A stretch of DNA of 64,000 nucleotides from Desulfofustis limnaeus (GCF_023169885.1 NZ_AP025516.1:1-64000), one strand, 5' to 3'. Counted from the stretch's first letter, positions 18,077 through 27,406 are shown. Notes: generated by a model from the letters alone, not told the origin. A program made the numbers and translations.

Positions 18077-18773
18077 AGTTTCTGCCGATCTCTGGATGGT
18101 TTGGCTTGTGCCGCCACCCGGTGCGGTGGGGTGGCTAGTTGGGAAGAGCCGAAAAACAAGTGGACATAGTGTCAACAAGATATATCGCTTTTTGCCGACC
18201 TTGTCCACGTGCGAAAATATTTAGCCCGATGCGGGCATCAAGAACTAAGACAGCCGGCAGGACACAGAGACGGAGGTGTTGAATGCAGGGGGCTGAAGCT
18301 GAGCTTATTGGAGCTTTTCACTCGTTTTCTCTGGAATTTTCGGTCATTGACCCCCAGGTGCACCTTCGCTAACAACAAAATGCTTGATTGGCGCGCGCAA
18401 CATTGTAGAGTAATGATGTCGACACAATGTCGCCAGCTATGGCGGCAACACCTCGGTTCTCCGCCGTGGCCCGTTCTATTGCGCATCACCACCTGTTTTC
18501 TGGCGGCTTCGAGAATGAGAATACCATCAATTATTCAAGGCGGCTGGGTTGCCGCTGGCAACAAAATAGTGTACCTATTGAGTACCGAAAAGAGAGCTGA
18601 CGATTGGCTGCAACGCCTGATTCGCTAGGGGGTGTGGGATGCATTCATGCAGTCTGTGACCCATTGATTGCTAAACCATGGAATAAGGAGGAGCAAGGAG
18701 TTTTACAAAGACATCGGAACACTGATGAGGTAATGGCTAGTCCTCGCAATTTTAACCAAAAGGAGAATGGAGC
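18077..18773. promoter_or_regulatory. Divergent control region between gntR and dctP
   Basis: About 700 bases without a convincing gene. A 139-codon plus-strand frame (18209-18628) has no recognisable features and is probably chance. Two items stand out. CAAGTGGACA (18157-18166) and TGTCCACGTG (18202-18211) are nearly complementary (9 of 10) and lie before the regulator. GATTGCTAAACCATG (18666-18680) matches the 15-bp operator of the other GntR at 11 positions and lies about 95 bases before dctP. Confidence 0.35.
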
Positions 18774-19787
18774 ATGTTCGTGAATATGAAATCTATCGTA
18801 AGTCTTGCTTTGGCGAGTGCACTCCTGGTTTTTGGCAGCAACGCAGTCTACGCAGAGCCGGAAATGGTTCTGAAGTTTGCTGGACAAAACGCAGTGGATC
18901 ACCCGGCAACCGAGATGATGAACAAAATTGCCACGGAGATCGCTGAAAAAACGGAAGGCCGCATCGAGGTGAAGGTGTTTCCTGCCAACCAGCTTGGCGA
19001 TTATACTCTGGTGTATGAGGAACAGATTCGCGGTACCATCGATATGTCTTGTATCTCCGTTCCCAGCCAGTTCGATCCGCGGATGGAGCTGATTTACATC
19101 AACGGCTACGTCAGCGATTACGAAGACGCCAAAAAGGTGTTCGCTCAAGACGGCTGGCTCTTCAAGAAAATGGACGAGTTCAATGAACGGCTCGGCGTTA
19201 AGCTTCTCGGATTTTTTGTCGAGGGTATGATCGGCACCGGAACCACTAAGCCTGCCAATGAGCCGCTTGTCCCCGGTGTGGAAAAGGGCGTTCTGATCCG
19301 CGTCCCGAACATGGATGTGTATAACCTCGCAGCCCAAGCAATGGGCTACCGGACCCAGACTATCCCCTACGCCGATGTGTATCAGGCCATTCAAACTGGT
19401 GTGGTCAACGGCGTTAACGGCTATCCGGTGGCTGCAGCTTACACCGCCCTGGGTGACGTGCTGAAGCACTGGTATATGACCAACTATTCCATCGAAGTCC
19501 TCAACTTCATGATCAGCGGCAAGACCTGGGAGACGATCAAGCCTGAAGATCAGCAGGTCATCGCCGGTATTCTTGCCGAAGCCACCACCAGCAGTATCGA
19601 CAATGCCAAGAGTGTTGACGAACACTACATGGAGCTGATGCGGCAAAAAGGCATTGAAGTCCATACCTACACCAAGGAAGAGTTGGTACCCTTGATGAAA
19701 GCATGCGCCACCACCTGGCCCCAACTCGAAAAGAACATGACCAAGGAACTCATGGACGAATTCCGCACGGAGCTTGCTCCGAAGTGA
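18774..19787 (+). CDS. dctP: TRAP transporter periplasmic solute-binding protein (DctP family)
   Basis: 337 residues with a signal peptide ending at about VYA-EPE (near residue 24). The mature part follows the DctP fold: an opening strand VLKFAGQNAVDHPATEMMNKIATEI, the EGRIEVKVFPANQLGD segment, and later RVPNMDVYNLAAQAMGYR, where the conserved Arg grips the substrate carboxylate. GAVNG-type sequence appears as QTGVVNGVNGYP. AGGAG lies about nine bases before the ATG. A carboxylate or amino-acid substrate is expected. Hydroxyproline or proline fits the neighbours but is not shown by sequence. Confidence 0.92.
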   Translation: MFVNMKSIVSLALASALLVFGSNAVYAEPEMVLKFAGQNAVDHPATEMMNKIATEIAEKTEGRIEVKVFPANQLGDYTLVYEEQIRGTIDMSCISVPSQFDPRMELIYINGYVSDYEDAKKVFAQDGWLFKKMDEFNERLGVKLLGFFVEGMIGTGTTKPANEPLVPGVEKGVLIRVPNMDVYNLAAQAMGYRTQTIPYADVYQAIQTGVVNGVNGYPVAAAYTALGDVLKHWYMTNYSIEVLNFMISGKTWETIKPEDQQVIAGILAEATTSSIDNAKSVDEHYMELMRQKGIEVHTYTKEELVPLMKACATTWPQLEKNMTKELMDEFRTELAPK

Positions 19788-19823
19788 TGTTCGAACTGGT
19801 TCAGCATGTTTAACCAATGAAGT

Positions 19824-19855
19824 GAGATCCGGGATGGCTCAAATTCCCGGATCTC
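19824..19855 (+). promoter_or_regulatory. Stable intercistronic hairpin between dctP and dctQ
   Basis: GAGATCCGGGA (19824-19834) and TCCCGGATCTC (19845-19855) are perfect 11-base arms with a 10-base loop, followed by GCTTTTG. It may end part of the transcripts or protect the dctP message, which would give more binding protein than permease. It lies 22 bases before the dctQ start. Confidence 0.6.
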
Positions 19856-19877
19856 GCTTTTGCCTGGGAGCCGTCTT

Positions 19878-20459
19878 GTGTCAGATATCAAGAGTGAAGA
19901 TGCCTGTGCCGCATTCTCTGAATGCGTGAGTTCCGTCGACGCGCCGAAAAATATTGTCGATCGCATTGTCATCAATTTGTTCTCTTTCATCTGTTTTTTC
20001 TCCGCCGCCAGCCTCACGTTGATAATCTGCGTTGCCACTTTTTTTCGCTATATCCTTGAAGGGAACCTGTACGGCTATGAGGAATGGGTGAAATTCCTCG
20101 CTTTTTGGCTGTATTTCATGGGTGCTGCCATCGGTGCCTTTAACCGTACGCACGTGTCAGCCGACTTGGTCAACGCCTATCTACCTGATGGGGTGTTGAA
20201 AAAATTCCTGATTGTGGTGCGGAATCTGATAACCGTCTGCGTGGCTTCTCTTTTTACCTGGTACGGCTATGAATTCTTCATGTTCGGGTACATGGGACCT
20301 CTGGGTACCGGTATAGCGATCCCGACGACGAGCGTCTGGAAAATTCCGATGTGGATCGGCTATCTCTCCGTCTTTTTGGGCCTGCTGTTCATGGTCTATT
20401 ACTTTGCCAGGGATCTGGTTCTCAGCCTGCGCGATCTGTTTGTTGGGGAAAAAGGATGA
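19878..20459 (+). CDS. dctQ: TRAP transporter small permease (DctQ family)
   Basis: About 193 residues with four membrane helices: ICFFSAASLTLIICVATFF, the EEWVKFLAFWLYFMGAAIGAF segment (the EE-W motif and the HVSAD after it are DctQ hallmarks), a third near ITVCVASLFTW and a fourth near GYLSVFLGLLFMV. The GTG at 19878 is preferred because GGGAG precedes it; a TTG at 19860 is the alternative. The stop overlaps the dctM start (ATGA). Confidence 0.87.
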   Translation: MSDIKSEDACAAFSECVSSVDAPKNIVDRIVINLFSFICFFSAASLTLIICVATFFRYILEGNLYGYEEWVKFLAFWLYFMGAAIGAFNRTHVSADLVNAYLPDGVLKKFLIVVRNLITVCVASLFTWYGYEFFMFGYMGPLGTGIAIPTTSVWKIPMWIGYLSVFLGLLFMVYYFARDLVLSLRDLFVGEKG

Positions 20460-21778
20460 TTTTCGTTGCTCTGATAATTCTTATTTTCTGTTTGGTGGTC
20501 GGCGTTCCCGTGCCGGTGAGCTTCATGGCGTCCGCCGCTTGGCTGATTTTTTTCGGCGGTCCGGCGGGAGAAGGGTACCAGGCCACGCAATTGCTGCCGT
20601 ATGGCTATGCTCAGATGAACTCGGTTTCTCTGATTGCCATAGCCCTGTTTATAGCGGCAGGCGGCATCATGGAGCGGGGAAAAATCGGTGAAAAACTGAT
20701 TGATTTTGTCGATGTCTTTGTCGGTCACTATAAGAGTGGGCTGGCGTTTGTCGCCGTCATTTCCTGCGCGGTTGTCGGATCCATCTGTGGGGCTGCCTGC
20801 GCGACATTGTCGTGTGTGGGATCGATCATCTTCCCCCGTTTTTACGCTGAGGGGTACCCTCGGGGTATCGGTGCCGCTTTGCTGGCCAACGCATCGCTGC
20901 TCGGCCTGCTTATACCGCCAAACGCCACGCTGATCATTTTCGCCTGGATCAGCGGCCAATCCGTACTGGCCTGTTTTTTGGCCACTGTGGTCCCCGGTTT
21001 CATCACCATCGCCCTGCTCTGTACGGTCAGTTGGTGGATGCTTCGTCATAACACCACGATCAAGATTGGCAAAAAGAAAAACCGGACCGCCAGTGATCGC
21101 CTCCAGCTTCTTAGCTCCAGGGGCAAGCTGGCCATGCCGGCCCTGATGCTCCCGATCATTGTCTTGGGTGGCATCTATGGTGGCATCATGACCACCACTG
21201 AGGCATCGGCCATGGCGGTCTTGTACGCCATTCCGGTTGGGATGTTCGTCTATAGAGGGCTCAACCTGAAAAACACCTACGAGGTGATGGTCGAGACTGC
21301 GGTCACTACCGGGGTGATCATGGTCATGCTCTATTGTGTGGCGATGCTGAGCCGCCTTTATCTGCTCGAAGATCTGCCCGGGGTTTTGCTGACGGTGTTC
21401 TATGCCGTCTCCAGTGATCCCATGGTCATCATGTTCATGATCAATATCTTTCTGGTGGTCATGGGGATGCTCATGGATGATATCAGCGTTGTTGTGCTGA
21501 CCACCCCCATCCTGATGCCGATTGTTATCGAACTGGGATTCAATCCAATCCATTACGCTGCGATTATCGGGGTCAATACCGGGCTGGGCTGCATCACTCC
21601 CCCTGCGGCACCCGTGCTCTATCTGTCCGGCCGTTTGGGGAATGCCCCTATTGACGAAATGATGAAGCCATGTCTGTGGTTCATCCTGCTCTGCTGGGTA
21701 CCGGTCCTCTTCTTGACGGTCTTTTTCCCGAAGCTTTCCCTGTTCTTGCCCCACTATATCATGGGAACGCCGTGGTAA
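20456..21778 (+). CDS. dctM: TRAP transporter large permease (DctM family)
   Basis: 440 residues and about 12 membrane segments, the sodium-coupled transport subunit. Family features include MERGKIGEKLIDFVDVFVGH, GSICGAACATLSCVGSI, LLANASLLGLLIPPNATLIIFAW and, near the end, GVNTGLGCITPPAAPVLYLS, which holds one of the sodium sites. The ATG overlaps the dctQ stop. This completes the DctPQM set. Confidence 0.92.
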   Translation: MIFVALIILIFCLVVGVPVPVSFMASAAWLIFFGGPAGEGYQATQLLPYGYAQMNSVSLIAIALFIAAGGIMERGKIGEKLIDFVDVFVGHYKSGLAFVAVISCAVVGSICGAACATLSCVGSIIFPRFYAEGYPRGIGAALLANASLLGLLIPPNATLIIFAWISGQSVLACFLATVVPGFITIALLCTVSWWMLRHNTTIKIGKKKNRTASDRLQLLSSRGKLAMPALMLPIIVLGGIYGGIMTTTEASAMAVLYAIPVGMFVYRGLNLKNTYEVMVETAVTTGVIMVMLYCVAMLSRLYLLEDLPGVLLTVFYAVSSDPMVIMFMINIFLVVMGMLMDDISVVVLTTPILMPIVIELGFNPIHYAAIIGVNTGLGCITPPAAPVLYLSGRLGNAPIDEMMKPCLWFILLCWVPVLFLTVFFPKLSLFLPHYIMGTPW

Positions 21779-21784
21779 TAGGCC

Positions 21785-21937
21785 ATGAAATTTTATAGAA
21801 ATCTCTTTGCGGTACTGTGCTTCGCTTTCTTTCTTGCCGGCATCACGACCAATTCGCCTTTTGCCTTTTTGGTCGCCATGTTGAGCGGGGCGCTGTCTCG
21901 GACCGCGGCGAAAAAGGGCTGGCCCGATCCCTGGTAG
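21785..21937 (+). CDS. 50-residue hydrophobic protein behind dctM
   Basis: A short gene begins six bases after the dctM stop and encodes 50 residues. It starts MKFYRNLFAV, continues with two hydrophobic stretches (about 7-20 and 25-38) and ends with a basic segment and KKGWPDPW. No strong ribosome-binding site is seen, as expected for a coupled gene. The spacing, orientation and composition suggest a real small membrane protein, perhaps an accessory of the TRAP permease. I know no named family for it. Confidence 0.5.
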   Translation: MKFYRNLFAVLCFAFFLAGITTNSPFAFLVAMLSGALSRTAAKKGWPDPW

Positions 21938-22125
21938 ACCGAACTGCTTTTCCGATTCTGCAGGCGAGGTTTATCGCTTCTCGGCATAGACGCGTCCTTC
22001 CCCGGCACGTCACCCAGGTACCGACTCTACTATTTTCGTGTGATTCAGGCATGTGAAGGAAAGCGTCCGAAGATATTTGGCCGGGCCATCCAGCGACAAG
22101 ATTCAATTCAGTTTGCGAGGTTGTG

Positions 22126-23118
22126 ATGAAAGACAGCAGTATACGATTTTTTTCGGGTAGCGATATACGCAGACTCCTGACCATGAAACAATGCACCGAG
22201 GCAATGAAAACTGCTTTTGCCGCGCTGAGTGCCGGTGAGGCCGTCATGCCGGTTCGTACCCGTCTGGAGCTACCGCCGGGTAACGGCAACGCCTTGTTCA
22301 TGCCGGCCTATATGCCGAGTATCGGCAGGGTAGGGGTGAAAACCATCACCAACAACATCGATAACCCGGCGAAAGGGCTGCCGATGAATCATGCCTTGAT
22401 CGTGATCTTCGATTCGGTCACGGGGGCGCCTTTGGCACTTTTGGACGGTGAAGCCATTACCGCGTTGCGGACCGGCGCCGTATCCGGTTTGGCAACAGCG
22501 CTTCTGGCCAGAGAAGCCGCCCGGACGGCGGCGATCATCGGCACAGGAGTCCAGGGAGAGACCCAGCTCGAAGCGGTTTGCACAGTCCGACCGATTACCA
22601 GGGCGTACGTCTTTGACCTCCAGGCCGAAAAAGCGGAGTCGTTTGCCGGCAAGATGAGCAAACGACTGAACGTGGAGGTCCTGGTGGCACCGTCGCCAGC
22701 CGTTCTTCGGGAGGTCGATGTGATCTGTACCGCGACCCCTTCGCAACGACCGGTGTTTGAGGATGCGCTACTGAAGCCTGGTGTTCATATCAATGCGGTG
22801 GGTGCCTATAAACCGGAAATGGTTGAGATACCGCCGGAAACCATCGTCAGGGCCAAGGTCGTTGTCGATCAGCGGGACGGGTGCCTGGCGGAGGCGGGGG
22901 ATATCCTTCAACCGCTGACGAAAAAACTCATCACCAAAGATCATATCCATGGGGAGCTTGGCGAGGTGGTGACGGGCCAGATTTCTGCCCGGGAGTCTGA
23001 AGATGAGATCACGGTCTTCAAATCTGTTGGGGTAGCGGTGCAGGATCTGGTCAGCGCCGATCTCGTACTCCGAAAAGGCATCGAAACGGGTATCGGCACA
23101 GAGCTGTCACTGGCCTGA
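22126..23118 (+). CDS. Ornithine cyclodeaminase / mu-crystallin family protein
   Basis: 330 residues, NAD(P)-dependent Rossmann enzyme. Family blocks are present: VKTITNNIDNPAKGLP, LLDGEAITALRTGAVSGLATALLAREAA, the nucleotide-binding IIGTGVQGETQLEA and the closing ITVFKSVGVAVQDLVSADLV. Members include ornithine cyclodeaminase, delta-1-pyrroline-2-carboxylate reductase, alanine dehydrogenase and lysine cyclodeaminase, which sequence by eye cannot separate. Next to proline and hydroxyproline genes, a pyrroline-2-carboxylate reductase or ornithine-to-proline converter is most attractive. The ATG at 22126 follows GAGG by five bases. Confidence 0.85.
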   Translation: MKDSSIRFFSGSDIRRLLTMKQCTEAMKTAFAALSAGEAVMPVRTRLELPPGNGNALFMPAYMPSIGRVGVKTITNNIDNPAKGLPMNHALIVIFDSVTGAPLALLDGEAITALRTGAVSGLATALLAREAARTAAIIGTGVQGETQLEAVCTVRPITRAYVFDLQAEKAESFAGKMSKRLNVEVLVAPSPAVLREVDVICTATPSQRPVFEDALLKPGVHINAVGAYKPEMVEIPPETIVRAKVVVDQRDGCLAEAGDILQPLTKKLITKDHIHGELGEVVTGQISARESEDEITVFKSVGVAVQDLVSADLVLRKGIETGIGTELSLA

Positions 23119-23202
23119 TGCTTCCCGGGCCGGAAAAGCGTATCCCCTGATCCGGGAGTGTTTCGACAACCGTCGAGCATGGCATAGTTACGGGCAGCAC
23201 CC

Positions 23203-24096
23203 ATGACCAAGCAAGCAAAAGCATATACGCTGACAGTTTGTGTCGTGATCTTTTGGGGAACGGCGGCGTCGGCCTTCAAAATCGCCCTGCGACACGTTAC
23301 GCCTTTTACCCTTCTTTTCTACTCGGCCTTGGTCTCTGCCGTGGCGCTCTTTACCATTCTGCTTTTGCAGGGAAAACTTGCCATGCTGAGACGATTGTCG
23401 TTGTCTTCGTGGGCAACCGTTGCGCTGCTTGGCTTCATCAATCCCTTTTGCTATTACCTGGTACTTTTTGAAGCCTATGCCCGCCTTCCCGGTCAGATAG
23501 CCATGTCGCTCAACTACGGTTGGCCTTTTGCGCTGACCGTACTGGCGGTTCCGTTGCTCAAACAAAAACTCAGCAAGACACAACTGGTCTCGATCGGCGT
23601 TAGCTTCTTCGGGGCGGTGGTAATCGCCACCAGGGGACGATTTCTCAGTTTCGGCGAGGTCAGTACCTTCGGGGTGGCGTTGGCAATAGGTTCCACCCTG
23701 CTGTGGGCGGTATTCTGGCTCCTCAACGCCCGTGATCACCTGGACCCGGTGGTGAAGCTTTTCCTGGGGTTTGTTTTCGGGCTGCTTTATATCATCTTGT
23801 GCAGCCCGCTTTTTGGGGGGTTAACGTTGCCGACCATGACCGCACTGGTACCGTTGGCCTATATCGGTCTCTTTGAGATGGGCATCACGTTCGTTCTCTG
23901 GCTGACGGCCTTACAACTCAGCAGTTCGACCGCACGAATTGGAAATGTCGTGTACATCTCGCCCTTTCTTTCGCTGCTTTTTCTTCATCTGGTGGTTGGG
24001 GAAGAGATACATTTCACCACCTTTGTCGGCTTGTTTCTGATTGTCGGCTCAATCATTTTTCAGGAAACTCGAGCGAAAACAGCCGACCTCACCTGA
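23203..24096 (+). CDS. EamA/DMT-family transporter
   Basis: 297 residues with ten predicted membrane helices in two EamA repeats. The first opens VCVVIFWGTAASAFKIALRHV and the second resumes near FGVALAIGSTLLWAVFW. Members export amino acids or metabolites, and the substrate is unknown here. Given the location it may release surplus amino acid. Its end overlaps the terminator of the convergent hypD. Confidence 0.87.
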   Translation: MTKQAKAYTLTVCVVIFWGTAASAFKIALRHVTPFTLLFYSALVSAVALFTILLLQGKLAMLRRLSLSSWATVALLGFINPFCYYLVLFEAYARLPGQIAMSLNYGWPFALTVLAVPLLKQKLSKTQLVSIGVSFFGAVVIATRGRFLSFGEVSTFGVALAIGSTLLWAVFWLLNARDHLDPVVKLFLGFVFGLLYIILCSPLFGGLTLPTMTALVPLAYIGLFEMGITFVLWLTALQLSSSTARIGNVVYISPFLSLLFLHLVVGEEIHFTTFVGLFLIVGSIIFQETRAKTADLT

Positions 24097-24109
24097 TGAG
24101 GCCGGCTGT
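24079..24109 (-). terminator. Terminator of hypD, overlapping the EamA gene end
   Basis: ACAGCCGACCTCA (24079-24091) and TGAGGCCGGCTGT (24097-24109) form a 13-bp stem with one G-U pair and a five-base loop. Read on the minus strand, four U residues follow, so it fits the end of the hypED transcript. Confidence 0.62.
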
Positions 24110-24144
24110 TGCAGAGGCAGATCTGGGGACTGCCCGGTGGGCGG

Positions 24145-26505
24145 TTAGATCAGTTGCTGTTCGGTTCTTAAAATGATCTCCTCCTGATGCGCCGCATCGA
24201 GATCCACGAAATAATCACTGTACCCTGCCACTCTCACCAGGAGGTTGCGATACTCATCGGGCTGCTCTTGCGCCAGTCGCAGCGTTTTGGTGTCCACCAC
24301 GTTGAACTGGATATGATGCCCGCCAAGACGAAAATAGGTACGGATCAACCCGGCGAGTTTCTTCAGGTCGGTCTCCGAAGCCAGGACGCTCGGCAAAAAT
24401 CTCTGATTGAGCAGTGTTCCGCCCGATTTGACCTGGTCCATTTTGGCCAGTGACTTGATAACCGCCGTCGGCCCGTTGCGGTCAGCGCCGTGGGAAGGGG
24501 ATGTTCCGTCCGAGGTCGGCATGAGGGCAAAACGGCCGTTGGGGGTTGCCCCAAGCATCTTACCGAAATAGACATGGCAAGTGGTGGAAAGCATATTGAG
24601 GTGATAGCCGGTTCCCTTGGTGTTGGGTTTGCCGTCAATAGTGTGAAACAGACTGTCATAAACCTGCTGCATGATGGAGTCGGCCCGGTCGTCGTCGTTG
24701 CCGAAGAACGGCGTCTTGTTGAACAGCTTCAGGCGCAGTGGTTCGGCCCCGGCAAAATTTGCCCCAAGAGCGTTGAGTAACTCATCGAAGCTGATGCTCT
24801 TTTGCTCAAAGATGTGAGTTTTGATGGCTGAAAGGCTGTCGGTGACCGTGCCGATACCGCAGCATTGGATGTAATTGGTATTGTAGCGCGGCCCACCATC
24901 GTAATAGTCCCTGCCTTTGTCGATACAATCGGCAATCACTGCCGACAGAAACGGAGCGGGACTATATTTGGCATACATCCGTTCGATGTAGTTGTTCACC
25001 TCGATCTTGAGGTCGACGACGTAGTCGAGCTGACGACGAAATGCCTCATAGAGCTGTTCATAGGTTGAAAAGGTCCGCGGGTCGCCGGTCTTGATACCGA
25101 CCATCTCGCCGCTCAGGGGATCGACACCGTTGTTTAGGGTGATCTCTAATATTTTCGGAACGTTGAGGTAGCCGGTAAGGATGTATGCCTCTTTGCCGAA
25201 AGCGCCGGTCTCGATACAACCACTGGTGCCCCCCTCCCGCGCGTCTTCGACGCTCTTACCGGAACGGATCTGTTCCATGATCACCATGTCGGTATTGAAT
25301 ACCGATGGGTAGCCATAGCCCTTGCGAATCACTTTCAAGGCGGCCAACAAAAAGCGGTCTGGCGTTTTGGTGCTGATATGCACACTCGGCTGCGGCTGCA
25401 GAAGGTGGAGTTCATCGGCGACCTCGAGTGCCATGTAGGAGATCTCATTGCTGCCGTCGCTGCCGTCTTTTTTCAGACCGCCAAGGTTGATCTGGGTGAA
25501 GTCGTTGTAGGTGCCACTCTCTTTGGCGGTGACGCCGACTTTCGGCGGTGCCGTGTGATTGTTCACCTTGATCCAGAAACAGGCCAGCAACTCTTTTGCC
25601 TGATCGCGATCGAGACGACCAGCCGCCACATCGCGTTGGTAGAACGGAAAGAGGTGCTGATCCAGGTGACCCGGAGACATGGCATCCCAGCCGTTGAGTT
25701 CGGTGATGGTTCCCAGATGGACGAACCAGTACATCTGCAGTGCTTCATGGAAGGTGCGCGGGGCCTGTTCCGGCACCCACCTGCAGACCTCGGCGATCCG
25801 TCGTAGTTCCTCTTGTCGCTGTCGGTTGGTTTCGGTTTCAGCCAACTGCTCGGCAAGTTGGGCGTGCCGCCTGCCGAAAATGATGGCCGCCTCGCAGGCG
25901 ATGTCCATCGCCTTGAGCTCTTCGTGCTTATCAGACGCTTCGGGGTCGTTCAGATAATCGAGCCGGTTGATGTGTTCCCGAATCCTGCGGCGAAGGTCTT
26001 TCATGCCGCTGGCATAGATGGTGCCGTCAAGCACGGTGTGACCGGGAGCACGCTGTTCCATGAACTCGGTGAACAACCCGGCTCCATAGGCCTTCTGCCA
26101 AGCCTCCGGTACTTTGCTGAAAATGCGGTCCCGCATCGATCTTCCCTGCCAGTAGGGAATGACCTTGGCTTCATAATCGGCGATGTCCTTCTCTTCAACA
26201 CGATAGCCGGTCATGGTCCGGCTGTTGAGGACACGCAGGTCGTCGGCGCTGTGACAGGTGAGTTCCGGAAAGGTGGGAACAACCTTGGGAGCGGGGCCCC
26301 GCTCCCCGACGATGAGTTCATCATCGCCGATATAAATAGTCTTGTTTTCGCAGAGATACTTAAAAAAACCGGCCCTGAGGACGGGGAGCGAATGTTTGCC
26401 CACGTTCTCCCGATAGTAGTCGGTTTCCAGCAGGGCTCGTTCAATGGATATCGATGGCTGGGCTTCAAAACTTGCTTGTCGCAGCCTTTCTATTCTCTGG
26501 TTCAT
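24145..26505 (-). CDS. hypD: Glycyl-radical trans-4-hydroxy-L-proline dehydratase (HypD-like)
   Basis: Radical enzyme that dehydrates trans-4-hydroxy-L-proline to P5C without oxygen. 786 residues, the length of HypD. The thiyl cysteine Cys430 and the base Glu432 lie in GGTSGCIETG, and the radical Gly761 lies in RVAGYSDYF. Residues known to bind hydroxyproline in Clostridioides difficile HypD recur at a constant offset of four: His156 (APGHTV), Asp274 (WDAMSPG), Ser330, Asp335 and Phe336 (GTYNDF), and the Thr of MLSTTCH. Choline and glycerol lyases and PFL lack this set. One base separates it from the activase gene. The product P5C is the substrate of PruA. Confidence 0.92.
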   Translation of the reverse strand: MNQRIERLRQASFEAQPSISIERALLETDYYRENVGKHSLPVLRAGFFKYLCENKTIYIGDDELIVGERGPAPKVVPTFPELTCHSADDLRVLNSRTMTGYRVEEKDIADYEAKVIPYWQGRSMRDRIFSKVPEAWQKAYGAGLFTEFMEQRAPGHTVLDGTIYASGMKDLRRRIREHINRLDYLNDPEASDKHEELKAMDIACEAAIIFGRRHAQLAEQLAETETNRQRQEELRRIAEVCRWVPEQAPRTFHEALQMYWFVHLGTITELNGWDAMSPGHLDQHLFPFYQRDVAAGRLDRDQAKELLACFWIKVNNHTAPPKVGVTAKESGTYNDFTQINLGGLKKDGSDGSNEISYMALEVADELHLLQPQPSVHISTKTPDRFLLAALKVIRKGYGYPSVFNTDMVIMEQIRSGKSVEDAREGGTSGCIETGAFGKEAYILTGYLNVPKILEITLNNGVDPLSGEMVGIKTGDPRTFSTYEQLYEAFRRQLDYVVDLKIEVNNYIERMYAKYSPAPFLSAVIADCIDKGRDYYDGGPRYNTNYIQCCGIGTVTDSLSAIKTHIFEQKSISFDELLNALGANFAGAEPLRLKLFNKTPFFGNDDDRADSIMQQVYDSLFHTIDGKPNTKGTGYHLNMLSTTCHVYFGKMLGATPNGRFALMPTSDGTSPSHGADRNGPTAVIKSLAKMDQVKSGGTLLNQRFLPSVLASETDLKKLAGLIRTYFRLGGHHIQFNVVDTKTLRLAQEQPDEYRNLLVRVAGYSDYFVDLDAAHQEEIILRTEQQLI

Positions 26506-26506
26506 G

Positions 26507-27406
26507 TCATCCCCCTATCCGTACATCTAATCCAAGAGTGGTTAATAATTTCGCCTGAGCGGCGATTTTTTTACGGGCAACCGGTTGAAACTGCACCGCC
26601 GGATAATCACGGTTCAGTTTCCGGTATTTTGATTCGGCGATGGTGTGATATGGTAAAAGATCAACGCTGGGCGGGCATGGCAGGCCGGCAAGAAATTCAG
26701 CGCTGAGACGCAGGTTTTCCGCGTCGCTGTTAACCCCTTCAATCAGCGGTATCCGGATCCGAAAGGGGACGCTTTTCTCAGCCAACGTCTTGATGTTTTT
26801 AAGAATCAACTCGTTGCGGACACCGGTGTATAAGCGATGCTTTTCCGGATCCATGTGTTTGAGGTCGATGAGGAAGAGCTCGCAATGCTCGGCGACCTGC
26901 AACACTAATTCGGTTTTTGCGTGAGCCGACGTGTCGACAACGCGATGTACGCCCAGTCGCCCGCATTCACGTAGCAGTTCGAGCAGGAATTCCGGTTGCA
27001 TCAGTGGCTCCCCACCGGAGAAAGTCACCCCGCCGTTTGATTCGTCGTAAAACGGGATATCCTTTTCTATTTCAGATAGAATTTCCTGCACACTGGCCTC
27101 CCAGCCGACCGCTTCATGGGCCAGGGCCGGACAAATCGAGACGCAGTCCCGACATTGCTGGCACGTAGCTGTGTCTCGCAGAATACCGGTACTCACCATC
27201 GAGAGGCTACCGGTGGGGCAGACGGTGAGGCATTGGCCGCAGCCGATGCACTTATCCTTCACCCAGATAACCGACAATTCCTTTTCCAATCCTTCGGGGT
27301 TATGGCACCACCAGCAGCTCAACGGGCAGCCTTTGAAAAAAACAGTCAGCCGGATGTTCGGGCCATCATGGATGGCATATTTTTTGATTGCGAAGACGGA
27401 ACCCAT
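26507..27406 (-). CDS. hypE: Radical SAM activating enzyme of the glycyl-radical dehydratase (HypE-like)
   Basis: Installs the glycyl radical on the partner enzyme using SAM and an iron-sulfur cluster. 299 residues. The radical SAM motif CPLSCWWC (CxxxCxxC) is near residue 31. Two ferredoxin-type clusters follow (CIGCGQCLTVCPTG and CQQCRDCVSICP), as in all activases outside the PFL group, then the GGVTFSGGEP SAM-binding motif. It is the first gene of the two-gene unit. An AT-rich region with TATAAT lies directly upstream. Confidence 0.93.
   Translation of the reverse strand: MGSVFAIKKYAIHDGPNIRLTVFFKGCPLSCWWCHNPEGLEKELSVIWVKDKCIGCGQCLTVCPTGSLSMVSTGILRDTATCQQCRDCVSICPALAHEAVGWEASVQEILSEIEKDIPFYDESNGGVTFSGGEPLMQPEFLLELLRECGRLGVHRVVDTSAHAKTELVLQVAEHCELFLIDLKHMDPEKHRLYTGVRNELILKNIKTLAEKSVPFRIRIPLIEGVNSDAENLRLSAEFLAGLPCPPSVDLLPYHTIAESKYRKLNRDYPAVQFQPVARKKIAAQAKLLTTLGLDVRIGG

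Noticed and set aside
18209-18628. 139-codon plus-strand frame between gntR and dctP
   Set aside because: No ribosome-binding site, signal or family resemblance; it lies in a regulatory gap.
20399-21754. 451-codon open frame opposite dctM
   Set aside because: It mirrors the codon pattern of the permease and gives a His/Gln/Asp-rich nonsense product.
24145-26505. Pyruvate formate-lyase, choline lyase or isethionate lyase
   Set aside because: Length and the HypD substrate-site residues at constant offset favour hydroxyproline dehydratase.
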